From the IMG/VR virus record IMGVR_UViG_3300009182_000030, positions 1-64,000 of that record: 64,000 nt of DNA, one strand, 5' to 3'. The notes under the pieces are model-generated. The model was not told where the DNA came from. It made no database searches and saw nothing but the letters and a program-made list of their open reading frames with translations. Made by a program: the position numbers and the translations under genes. Below are positions 59,077 through 64,000 of this stretch, one piece after another; the first letter of the stretch is position 1; each line of letters begins with the position of its first letter. Source of the stretch: a virus.

Positions 59077-59204
59077 TGAATAAGTTGGCATTACGAAGTT
59101 TAGCCGTGCATCTTTCGTGCGCACCGAATAGACTGACTGACGTCAGCCCCAAATAACACGCTAGACCCTTTGTCTAGATTGACAGCAACGATAGTTGCTG
59201 TTTA
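59077..59204 (-). other. Structured spacer with two hairpins
   Basis: No gene recognised. CTAGAC-ccttt-GTCTAG (59161-59177) and ACAGCAAC-GATA-GTTGCTGT (59182-59201) are perfect stems just downstream of tRNA-Asp and before tRNA-Tyr. They could be processing stems. Confidence 0.45.
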
Positions 59205-59289
59205 TGGTGGATGCGGTTGGAGTCGAACCAACAGTGCCAGAGGCGGGAGATTTACAGTCTCCTGGGGTTACCAGTTTTCCTACACATCC
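59205..59289 (-). tRNA. tRNA-Tyr (GUA)
   Basis: Anticodon GTA in loop CTGTAAA, long variable arm, acceptor GGATGTG with 3' GCATCC, discriminator A, encoded CCA. Confidence 0.9.
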
Positions 59290-59411
59290 ATTAGTAGAAT
59301 TCTCTGCACTATTTGCCTACGTTCAACAGCTTTACTCGAGTTTACTGTTTATTGCGTAAGTTACATAACGAATGATCAATCCTCTGTGCTTACAGAGAAT
59401 TCTACTAATGG
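59288..59411 (-). repeat. Perfect 19-bp inverted repeat joining two tRNA ends
   Basis: CCATTAGTAGAATTCTCTG (59288-59306) and its exact complement CAGAGAATTCTACTAATGG (59393-59411) flank 86 nt. The outer ends coincide with the first bases of tRNA-Tyr and the CCA of tRNA-Gly(UCC). The transcript would form a long stem exactly between the two tRNAs. Confidence 0.85.
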
Positions 59412-59482
59412 AGCGGAATATCAGAATCGAACTGATGACCGAAGATTGGAAATCTGCTGTTTTACCATTAAACTAATCCCGC
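59409..59482 (-). tRNA. tRNA-Gly (UCC)
   Basis: Anticodon TCC in loop TTTCCAA, acceptor GCGGGAT with 3' ATTCCGC, discriminator U, encoded CCA. Confidence 0.9.
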
Positions 59483-59757
59483 AACTATATGGCAACCTGA
59501 GTGTCTCACGACAAGTCTGCTACCATAGTAAAATACATGAGGATGATCAGCAACAACCATCACCCGATGGCTAACCACGTATTCGTCATACGATTGGTTG
59601 CTTCTCACATTACGTTCCAACTTTCTCCAGCGTGACCACCGTATCCACCTTTCGGCTTCGTTTCCATCTTTCGTGTAATCTAGCGAGAGCCAATCCGTCG
59701 ATTGGTTATCCTCTCCTAGATCACCTACTGGTTTTGGTAACCCAATGCATTTTACTA
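59483..59757 (-). other. 275-nt tRNA spacer with open frame but no start
   Basis: No known gene. One minus-strand frame is open across the whole spacer and stops inside tRNA-Gly. It encodes a basic/aromatic stretch (NEAERWIRWSRWRKLERNV and later DHPHVFYYGSRLVVRH) but has no ATG or GTG with a ribosome site near its beginning. Could be a remnant gene, an unannotated gene with an unusual start, or chance. Confidence 0.3.
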
Positions 59758-59762
59758 TGGTA
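59521..59762 (-). repeat. 18-bp inverted repeat (one mismatch) around the 59483-59757 spacer
   Basis: TACCATAGTAAAATACAT (59521-59538) pairs with ATGCATTTTACTATGGTA (59745-59762), 17 of 18 positions. The right arm contains the CCA end of tRNA-Glu, as in the Tyr-Gly spacer. Confidence 0.7.
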
Positions 59763-59833
59763 CTCGATGGGGGAATCGAACCCCTCCTTCCTGCCGTGAA
59801 AGAGCAGTGTCCTAACCGATAGACGAATCGAGC
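59758..59833 (-). tRNA. tRNA-Glu (UUC), first tRNA of the array
   Basis: Anticodon TTC in loop CTTTCAC, acceptor GCTCGAT/ATCGAGT, encoded CCA. First structural RNA after the array promoter. Confidence 0.92.
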
Positions 59834-59848
59834 ACATGGTGAACAAAT

Positions 59849-59879
59849 TTTTAAAGAACAGTTGGCTGGGCTTTGCCCA
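59849..59879 (-). promoter_or_regulatory. boxB/boxA-like antitermination leader of the tRNA operon
   Basis: On the minus strand a short hairpin (TGGGC-AAA-GCCCA, 59867-59879) is followed by TGTTCTTTAAAA (59849-59860). The latter matches bacterial rrn boxA (TGYTCTTTAAMA). The order hairpin then boxA is that of rRNA leaders. It lies between the promoter and the first tRNA. Confidence 0.7.
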
Positions 59880-59946
59880 TTTAATGTTTCCTGCTCAGCG
59901 TTTTGCTTTTCAGCGTGCTTCGCGTTTTGAAACAACCTCAGAAACA

Positions 59947-59975
59947 ATTATATCTCATTTCTGTTTATTTGTCAA
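59947..59975 (-). promoter_or_regulatory. Consensus sigma70 promoter of the tRNA operon
   Basis: Minus-strand TTGACA (59970-59975), 17-bp spacer, TATAAT (59947-59952). Confidence 0.88.
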
Positions 59976-60000
59976 GCACTATTTCTAGTAGCCTACAAAA

Positions 60001-60032
60001 CAAAAAACCCCAAGGACTTTCATCTCTTGGGG
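60001..60032 (-). terminator. Strong Rho-independent terminator
   Basis: On the minus strand CCCCAAG and CTTGGGG pair around an 11-nt loop, followed by TTTTTTGTTTT. It ends a ~200-nt transcript from the promoter at 60213-60241 and shields the tRNA promoter. Confidence 0.85.
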
Positions 60033-60056
60033 TACTTTGGTTTGGAAACTTTTCGT

Positions 60057-60137
60057 TTACCTTACCGTACCCCCACGAATCTCTGGATTGTTATAGCCAA
60101 ATGCTGATGTGCGTGTATCTCCAGCCCATGACTTCAT
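60057..60137 (-). CDS. Micro-ORF 2 of the short early/late unit (26 aa)
   Basis: Starts at ATG 60137 overlapping the stop of micro-ORF 1 (ATGA). Reads MKSWAGDTRTSAFGYNNPEI, then RGGTVR. It may be a separate peptide or, with ORF 1, the second half of a small zinc-ribbon-like protein joined by frameshift. It is the only plausible coding content between its promoter and terminator. Confidence 0.4.
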   Translation of the reverse strand: MKSWAGDTRTSAFGYNNPEIRGGTVR

Positions 60138-60202
60138 GGTCTTATGACTTTGGAGATGTAAACACATTTGTAACATTTGAAATTAAAATCCTTTTCATTC
60201 AT
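60134..60202 (-). CDS. Micro-ORF 1 of the short early/late unit (22 aa, CxxC)
   Basis: ATG 60202 lies about 4 nt after the expected transcription start. Reads MNEKDFNFKCYKCVYISKVI, then RP and stop. The CYKC pair suggests a metal-binding knuckle. No ribosome site, so translation would be leaderless. The whole unit could instead be a non-coding RNA. Confidence 0.4.
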   Translation of the reverse strand: MNEKDFNFKCYKCVYISKVIRP

Positions 60203-60203
60203 C

Positions 60204-60222
60204 GAGGTATCAATTATACCTC
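60204..60222 (-). promoter_or_regulatory. 19-nt operator-like palindrome over the -10 box
   Basis: GAGGTAT and ATACCTC (7-bp perfect arms) around 5 nt, with TATAAT embedded. A DNA-binding dimer here would block the promoter, or the RNA start could fold. Confidence 0.5.
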
Positions 60223-60241
60223 TTTTATTTATATAAGTCAA
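60213..60241 (-). promoter_or_regulatory. Sigma70 promoter with an embedded late box
   Basis: Minus-strand TTGACT (60236-60241), 17-bp spacer, TATAAT (60213-60218). The spacer contains a perfect late box TATAAATA (60226-60233). Both could drive the micro-ORF unit. Confidence 0.75.
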
Positions 60242-60525
60242 GCACTATTTTCAGTTGTTTCGGAAAATATTTTTGACCATGTTTGAAGTTTATTCAACTT
60301 CTCATTCTTCGCAGTCATAACAGCAGCTTCGCTAACGATACCGCTGTCAATCAGCAAGTCAATCATACACATTAAATCACCAACTTCTTCTTCAAGATGT
60401 TGTCGATTGCTCAATCCTTTGAAGAAATCGTCAGCACCAAACCGAAACACTTTACTAATCGCCTGAGTTACCTCGGCACATTCTTCCTGCGTAATCAGCA
60501 GGATTTCTTTTTGTACTTCATTCAT
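60238..60525 (-). CDS. mazG: MazG-like NTP pyrophosphohydrolase (95 aa)
   Basis: All-alpha MazG pattern: EECAEVTQAISKVFRFG (E-x-x-E helix), then HLEEEVGDLMCMIDLLID with the E-x-x-D metal motif. It would hydrolyse nucleoside triphosphates or alarmones such as ppGpp; MazG is common in marine T4-like phages. ATG 60525 shares bases with the stop of the 44-aa gene (TGATG), preferred to the GTG one codon earlier. Its last codons overlap the downstream early/late promoter. Confidence 0.8.
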   Translation of the reverse strand: MNEVQKEILLITQEECAEVTQAISKVFRFGADDFFKGLSNRQHLEEEVGDLMCMIDLLIDSGIVSEAAVMTAKNEKLNKLQTWSKIFSETTENSA

Positions 60526-60659
60526 CACTTCAATTCCTTTTCCTCAATATACCATTCTTGCAAATCGTAGTATTTCGCAGCTTTTTCTGCTTCTTCTCTA
60601 CTACGATATACTGCTAGGTTATCGCCTTCGTCAATCAGAATGTAAACATATGTCTTCAT
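60525..60659 (-). CDS. Small protein (44 aa)
   Basis: Reads MKTYVYILIDEGDNLAVYRS, then a helical REEAEKAAKYYDLQEWYIEE end. GGGGAG lies 8 nt upstream of ATG 60659, and the stop overlaps the MazG start. An in-frame ATG at 60704 would add 15 residues but lies inside the previous gene. The pattern resembles small phage proteins with a beta strand pair and one helix. Function unknown. Confidence 0.6.
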   Translation of the reverse strand: MKTYVYILIDEGDNLAVYRSREEAEKAAKYYDLQEWYIEEKELK

Positions 60660-60690
60660 ACGCTTAACTCCCCAATCTTTTTCTGATTCA

Positions 60691-60948
60691 TTATGCGTAC
60701 TCATAAAATTTAACAGTCGGATCCAACTTCTGAAGTTGTTGGGCTACAGTTGTCAACTCGCGATACTTCGCTTGAACCACACTGCGTGGCAACTCACCAT
60801 CACAAGTCAAATTCTCAGGACTCAAGTCAGCATGAATTTTATCTGCCAAACTTTGACGATCGGCATGACTATCGAGACTGTATTGTTTACCTTTGAAAAT
60901 CGAATTCCACTGGTTTGTCTTGGCAACATAAGCATTTAACTGTTTCAT
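60691..60948 (-). CDS. Unrecognised early protein (85 aa)
   Basis: Reads MKQLNAYVAKTNQWNSIFKG, then a helical region ending KLDPTVKFYEYA. ATG 60948 has AAGGA 7 nt upstream and is preferred to ATG 60972. First gene after a consensus sigma70 promoter, so probably among the earliest expressed. No known motif. Confidence 0.6.
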   Translation of the reverse strand: MKQLNAYVAKTNQWNSIFKGKQYSLDSHADRQSLADKIHADLSPENLTCDGELPRSVVQAKYRELTTVAQQLQKLDPTVKFYEYA

Positions 60949-60978
60949 TTCAAGTTCCTTTTTGATCATCATAAGATA

Positions 60979-61007
60979 ATTATACGTCTAAACCGAATTT
61001 ATGTCAA
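60979..61007 (-). promoter_or_regulatory. Consensus sigma70 promoter before the 85-aa gene
   Basis: Minus-strand TTGACA (61002-61007), 17-bp spacer, TATAAT (60979-60984). Confidence 0.85.
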
Positions 61008-61011
61008 GCAC

Positions 61012-61114
61012 TTTCTTTAATAACCTTACAGTCTGTAGGGGTATCTGTAAGTCCTTGAAAGTAAACGATTTGTTTTAGGACTGTAACTCTTAGGTCTAAC
61101 TAGAAACCCAACAC
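61012..61114 (-). ncRNA. Candidate small RNA or leader between tandem early promoters
   Basis: The minus-strand stretch starts with the 18-nt leader shared with 13420-13437. It has no ATG and contains a 7-bp inverted repeat (CTTACAG...CTGTAAG, about 61024-61050). No T run follows, so the transcript may continue into the 85-aa gene. Confidence 0.35.
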
Positions 61115-61147
61115 CGCTATTATACACCGACTGTTAATTAATGTCAA
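61097..61147 (-). promoter_or_regulatory. Early promoter plus conserved leader cassette, copy 2
   Basis: Minus-strand TTGACA (61142-61147), 17-bp spacer, TATAAT (61119-61124), then GTGTTGGGTTTCTAGTTA (61097-61114). Same cassette as at 13387-13437. Confidence 0.85.
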
Positions 61148-61171
61148 ATGCTTTTCCGAACCCCCCAAAGG

Positions 61172-61179
61172 GATAAATA
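61172..61179 (+). promoter_or_regulatory. Plus-strand late promoter GATAAATA
   Basis: GATAAATA, 31 nt before ATG 61210. Confidence 0.6.
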
Positions 61180-61209
61180 TAATTCGAATCCCATAAAAAC
61201 AATAAAAAA

Positions 61210-61992
61210 ATGGATCCCTTAACACTCTTTGCGCTTGCGAATGGGGCAGTCTCGGCTGTCAAGGCAGGATGTAAACTATACAAAGACATAAAGGGTGCTG
61301 CTGGTGAAGTCAAAGATGTTCTAAAAGATTTAGATAACCAGTTCAATAAACTTCATCCACCAGAAAAACCTGCTACTGTTGCACAGAAAAATGCTTATAT
61401 ACAGGAAAAGAATCGTGTAATCGAGTTAAACAAAAAAGCCAATGCTAATGATCACACTGGTGTGTATACTGAGATCGGCGAACATCTAGGTACATACTAC
61501 GATAACTATTACAAATGTATTGCTATTTTTGATGAAGAAGAAAAGAAGAGTAAGAATGAAATTTATACAGGCGACGCCAGTTTAGGTAAACGTGCTTTAC
61601 AACGTGTCTTGATGCGCAAACAATTAGAACAGATGGGCACTGAATTGCGTGAGATTATGGTATATCAAAGCCCACCTGAACTTGGTGCACTTTATACTGA
61701 AGTTGAAGAGATGATGGGAGTTATGGGCAAACAGCAGAAGAGTCTTATCATCCAACAAATGAAGAGGCATGCAATTGAAGAAAAGCGCAGAGCTGCAAGA
61801 AGAAGACAACTTAATGAGCAATGTTTATGGGGAATTGGTGTTATGGTTTGTATTTTCTTTTTTTTCTTTATAATGATGTTAGTAGCAAAATCTCGCCAAG
61901 AAATGTATCCACAATATGGTAATGAGTTATTCCCAAAGACAGAGGAACAACGAAGAAGAGAAGCATTGCCACAGGTATATGTAGGCAGATAA
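61210..61992 (+). CDS. Membrane-anchored helical protein (260 aa)
   Basis: Begins MDPLTLFALANGAVSAVKAG, is helical and charged through residue 200, then has one hydrophobic segment (MVCIFFFFFIMMLVAKSR, about 213-230) and a short polar tail. The 'MDP.T.FA.A.GA..AVK' opening is shared by conserved late proteins of unknown role in environmental T4-like phages. No ribosome site is clear; a GATAAATA late box precedes it. Could be a spanin-like, injection or membrane-remodelling protein (inference). Confidence 0.65.
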   Translation: MDPLTLFALANGAVSAVKAGCKLYKDIKGAAGEVKDVLKDLDNQFNKLHPPEKPATVAQKNAYIQEKNRVIELNKKANANDHTGVYTEIGEHLGTYYDNYYKCIAIFDEEEKKSKNEIYTGDASLGKRALQRVLMRKQLEQMGTELREIMVYQSPPELGALYTEVEEMMGVMGKQQKSLIIQQMKRHAIEEKRRAARRRQLNEQCLWGIGVMVCIFFFFFIMMLVAKSRQEMYPQYGNELFPKTEEQRRREALPQVYVGR

Positions 61993-61999
61993 CTAAATA
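61993..61999 (+). promoter_or_regulatory. Plus-strand late promoter variant CTAAATA
   Basis: CTAAATA directly after the stop of the 260-aa gene and 44 nt before ATG 62043. Confidence 0.5.
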
Positions 62000-62042
62000 A
62001 AAGAGCGGTAAGTCTAATAATAAAAATAAAAGGAAGACTAAA

Positions 62043-62387
62043 ATGGCAGAAGAAAACAAACAGAACGACAAAGGTGCATTCATCGAGAAGTTGCTATTTG
62101 CACTATTACCATTACTAATCGGTTCTACTGGTTATCTGATTAGTGCATTGGGTTCATTACAACATGATGTAACGATTTTAAATCAGAAAGTAAGTTTGGT
62201 TGTTACCACAGATAACAAACAAGCATCTAACACTGGTGCTGAATTGGCTCGTGAGAAACTACGTCAAGATCTTGAAAAAGAAATCCAAAAGAATCGTGAT
62301 AGTATCATGGAGAATAGAACTCACATTGCTATCATTGAAGATAGACAAGGAATCAAAAATAAGATTGGTCCAGTAAAATCTGATTAA
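62043..62387 (+). CDS. Small membrane protein with coiled coil (114 aa)
   Basis: One hydrophobic segment near the N-terminus (KLLFALLPLLIGSTGYLISAL, about 15-35) and then a coiled-coil region with Glu/Gln/Lys heptads (LAREKLRQDLEKEIQKNRDS). AAGGA lies 8 nt upstream of ATG. The topology resembles i-spanin-like or holin-associated proteins, but no family was recognised. Late by promoter. Confidence 0.65.
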   Translation: MAEENKQNDKGAFIEKLLFALLPLLIGSTGYLISALGSLQHDVTILNQKVSLVVTTDNKQASNTGAELAREKLRQDLEKEIQKNRDSIMENRTHIAIIEDRQGIKNKIGPVKSD

Positions 62388-62397
62388 GGAAATTAAA

Positions 62398-62922
62398 ATG
62401 GCAGAAGTAAAACAATTATCACGCAGCGAACGTGAAGCATTAATTAAAGACAAGGCTGGTTGGGTAATTGTTGTATTTGCAGCATTACTTGCGATTAATA
62501 CATATATGGCTGGTGGTAACAGTAGTAAAGTATTAAACAACACAATTGATGCAAATAATACTTGGGCATTTTATCAAGCAAAATCAATCAAGCAGACTCT
62601 CGCAGAAATGAGATTAGAAGATGCTAAGGATCCTAAGAAAATTAGAGAGTTAGCAGCTAAGATTGAACGCTACGAATCTGATCCAAAAACTGGAGAAGGT
62701 AAAAAAGAATTGATGGCAAAAGCACGCCACCTCGAAGATGAGAGAGCAGTTGCTAAGTCACGTTCACCATGGTATACATACGCAGGAAGTTTGTTTCAAA
62801 TTGCGATTGTATTACTAACAGCATCTATTCTTTCAGTCAAGAATAGTTTGTTTAATGCAAGTGTAGGAGTAGGCATAATTGCAGCGATATTGATGTCGCA
62901 AGCATTGTGGTTATGGATTTAA
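62398..62922 (+). CDS. DUF4337-like membrane protein (174 aa)
   Basis: An N-terminal membrane segment (WVIVVFAALLAINTYMA), a middle 'NNTWAFYQAKSIKQTLAEMR' with long helix, and two C-terminal segments (YAGSLFQIAIVLLTASIL; VGVGIIAAILMSQALWLW). 'N(T/Q)WAFYQAKSIKQ' is the hallmark of DUF4337. Function unknown. AAGGA lies 7 nt before ATG; the gene follows the 114-aa gene by 10 nt. Confidence 0.75.
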   Translation: MAEVKQLSRSEREALIKDKAGWVIVVFAALLAINTYMAGGNSSKVLNNTIDANNTWAFYQAKSIKQTLAEMRLEDAKDPKKIRELAAKIERYESDPKTGEGKKELMAKARHLEDERAVAKSRSPWYTYAGSLFQIAIVLLTASILSVKNSLFNASVGVGIIAAILMSQALWLWI

Positions 62923-62940
62923 TTTTTTAAAAGGAATGAT

Positions 62941-63798
62941 ATGGATATCGAAATGAAAATCAGAAACGCGAAATATATTTGTTTGTTTATGTTAGCAGTA
63001 ATAGTTGGTAGTTATGCTTTCCACGCAATGGCTTGGACTCAGCGTCAACCATTACCAGTAGCAGAATGTAAAGTACATGCACCTTACGGTTTCCCACAAA
63101 CAGGTGGTGCTACTCCAATTTGTCGTCAAGCATATTTGGTTGGTTATGATGCTGTTGCAAAATTACCAAAATTTGTAACATATGAGTTGGCTCCAAAAAA
63201 TGCACTTGGTTGCGTTGCTCGTACTAATGCTTTTGCTGCTGACCAATCTGTTCAAGGTGGTGCAGTTCCAGGTGATTATGTTGCTACAAATTATGACAAA
63301 GGACATATGGCTCCAGATGGAGATTTGTCTTGGGATCCGCAAGTAGAGTATGAATCTTTTTTGATGACCAATATGTCACCCCAAGCTGGCTCTTTGAATC
63401 GTGGCATATGGAAACTGTTAGAGACCTCTGTAAGAGGATGGTCCGTTCAAAGAAACCAATCGTATACGATTTATGTTGGAGGCATCTATGGTGCGACTGA
63501 CAGAAAAATTGGTAATGGTGTTATCGTTCCTCATGGGTTTTATAAAATTGTAATTAACAATCAAACCAATGAAGTTGCTGGTTGGTCATTCCCTCATGTA
63601 CCACCATACCCAAATTTGGGTAACGACTTACGTCCTTTCCGCAAACCAATCGCTGATATTCAGAAAGAAGCTGGTGTTAAATACGCATTCCCAGCTGGCG
63701 CAATCGAACTTGCTCCAGGAAAAGAATGGCCAGTTGATTTTGGTGCACTAACAAAAGCAAAACGTGCTAAGTGTGGTGCAGGAGCAAACGATGACTAA
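62941..63798 (+). CDS. Secreted DNA/RNA non-specific endonuclease (285 aa)
   Basis: An N-terminal hydrophobic segment (KYICLFMLAVIVGSYAFHAM, about 10-30) looks like a signal peptide or anchor. Catalytic motif YDKGHMAPDGDLSW matches the DRGHM motif of Serratia-type/EndA nucleases (His in GHM as general base), and 'NMSPQAGSLNRGIWKLLE' supplies the metal-binding Asn. It would degrade extracellular or periplasmic nucleic acid. Several Cys residues could form disulfides after export. AAGGA lies 5 nt before ATG. Ends 8 nt beyond the start of the lipoprotein gene. Confidence 0.88.
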   Translation: MDIEMKIRNAKYICLFMLAVIVGSYAFHAMAWTQRQPLPVAECKVHAPYGFPQTGGATPICRQAYLVGYDAVAKLPKFVTYELAPKNALGCVARTNAFAADQSVQGGAVPGDYVATNYDKGHMAPDGDLSWDPQVEYESFLMTNMSPQAGSLNRGIWKLLETSVRGWSVQRNQSYTIYVGGIYGATDRKIGNGVIVPHGFYKIVINNQTNEVAGWSFPHVPPYPNLGNDLRPFRKPIADIQKEAGVKYAFPAGAIELAPGKEWPVDFGALTKAKRAKCGAGANDD

Positions 63799-64000
63799 AA
63801 TTATCACAGCTTTAGTTGTACTTCAGATTGCTGCTTGTTCAGTAATCTTACCAATACCACATGATCCAGTTATGTTTGGATATTTGGTTGATACAAAAAT
63901 TGCTGTAGATAGATTAAGTTGTGATGAGAAAACATGGGCATGGGAAACTGCCCAATCTCAAATCGAGAGATTAAAAGTTTATTCAACTCTAAGGCATGAC
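63791..64000 (+). CDS. Lipoprotein, C-terminus outside window
   Basis: ATG 63791 overlaps the nuclease gene by 8 nt. Begins MTKIITALVVLQIAACSVIL: a short basic n-region, hydrophobic core and lipobox IAAC with Cys16, so it should be lipid-anchored. Seventy codons are visible before the edge, ending in a helical stretch (ETAQSQIERLKVY). Could be an outer-membrane spanin or a partner of the nuclease; not decidable here. Confidence 0.65.
   Translation, partial: MTKIITALVVLQIAACSVILPIPHDPVMFGYLVDTKIAVDRLSCDEKTWAWETAQSQIERLKVYSTLRHD

Noticed and set aside
59002-59130. Protein-like minus-strand frame through tRNA-Asp (reads DAHDTVTVEEGDRYPLRPP)
   Set aside because: The tRNA-Asp cloverleaf is complete with perfect acceptor, anticodon and T stems; the frame has no start and is taken as chance. 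It also warns against over-reading open frames in other spacers.
50195-59833. Stop-codon reassignment (suppressor tRNA)
   Set aside because: No tRNA with anticodon CUA, UCA or UUA was found, and TAA, TAG and TGA all end clear genes here.
59468-59947. 159-codon minus-strand frame beginning in the tRNA leader
   Set aside because: It crosses the tRNA promoter leader and tRNA-Glu and starts in untranslated RNA; only the spacer part is noted as uncertain.
1-64000. CRISPR array, insertion sequence, integrase or rRNA gene
   Set aside because: No regularly spaced direct repeats, transposase or integrase motifs, or rRNA sequence recognised.

Overview
The window is a piece of an AT-rich, T4-like contractile-tailed phage (myovirus) genome. 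The T4 baseplate and tail genes gp6, gp25, gp5, gp5.4, gp53, gp48, gp26 and a gp29-like tape measure are recognisable. So are head-completion gp4, small terminase gp16 and the replication/late-transcription genes gp32, gp59 and gp33. Domain styles (DUF4815 fibre protein, very large gp7- and gp8-like wedge proteins, MazG, 2OG-Fe(II) oxygenases) are those of marine and freshwater T4-like phages. The host cannot be named. Promoters are consensus sigma70, and a boxA-type leader precedes the tRNA operon, which suggests a proteobacterial host (inference).

Layout. 1-39277 (minus strand): late virion genes. Fibre and fibre-accessory proteins come first, including a 1840-aa repeat protein and a 2756-aa DUF4815 protein. 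The baseplate wedge and hub follow: gp8-like, gp7-like, gp6, gp25, PAAR tip, gp5 spike with two wall-hydrolase-like domains, gp27-like hub, gp53, gp48. 39321-45303 (plus strand): gp4, a gp2-like candidate, tube protein, holin, small terminase, gp26 with a probable -1 frameshift extension, tape measure and a degenerate 2OG-oxygenase-like protein. 45348-50180 (minus): gp32, gp59, gp33 and small genes, then a degenerate PP-loop protein and an RNase H-like protein. 50195-59833 (minus): 26 tRNA genes covering all 20 amino acids, interleaved with oxygenases, thioredoxin, phosphoesterase, tyrosine phosphatase, two GroES-like proteins, a DUF2061 membrane protein, a TRAP-type solute-binding protein and a PP-loop ATPase. 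The tRNA operon starts at a consensus promoter near 59950 with a boxB/boxA-like leader. 60001-60972 (minus): small early genes including MazG. 61210-64000 (plus): late membrane and secreted proteins, including a DRGHM-type nuclease and a lipoprotein.

Expression. Late genes are preceded by T4-style late boxes (TATAAATA, GATAAATA or CTAAATA) about 25-70 nt before their starts. Early and tRNA genes have TTGAC(A/T)-17 bp-TATAAT promoters. Many genes overlap as TAATG or ATGA and are probably translationally coupled. No CRISPR array, insertion sequence, rRNA or replication origin was recognised. No gene-free stretch exceeds 300 bases.

Most interesting signals: a canonical U UUU UUC slippery site fusing gp26 to a 62-aa extension just before the tape measure; a duplicated early promoter plus 18-nt leader cassette, one copy antisense to late genes; the boxB/boxA-like tRNA leader; inverted repeats flush with tRNA ends; and a TRAP solute-binding protein without signal peptide behind a late promoter.
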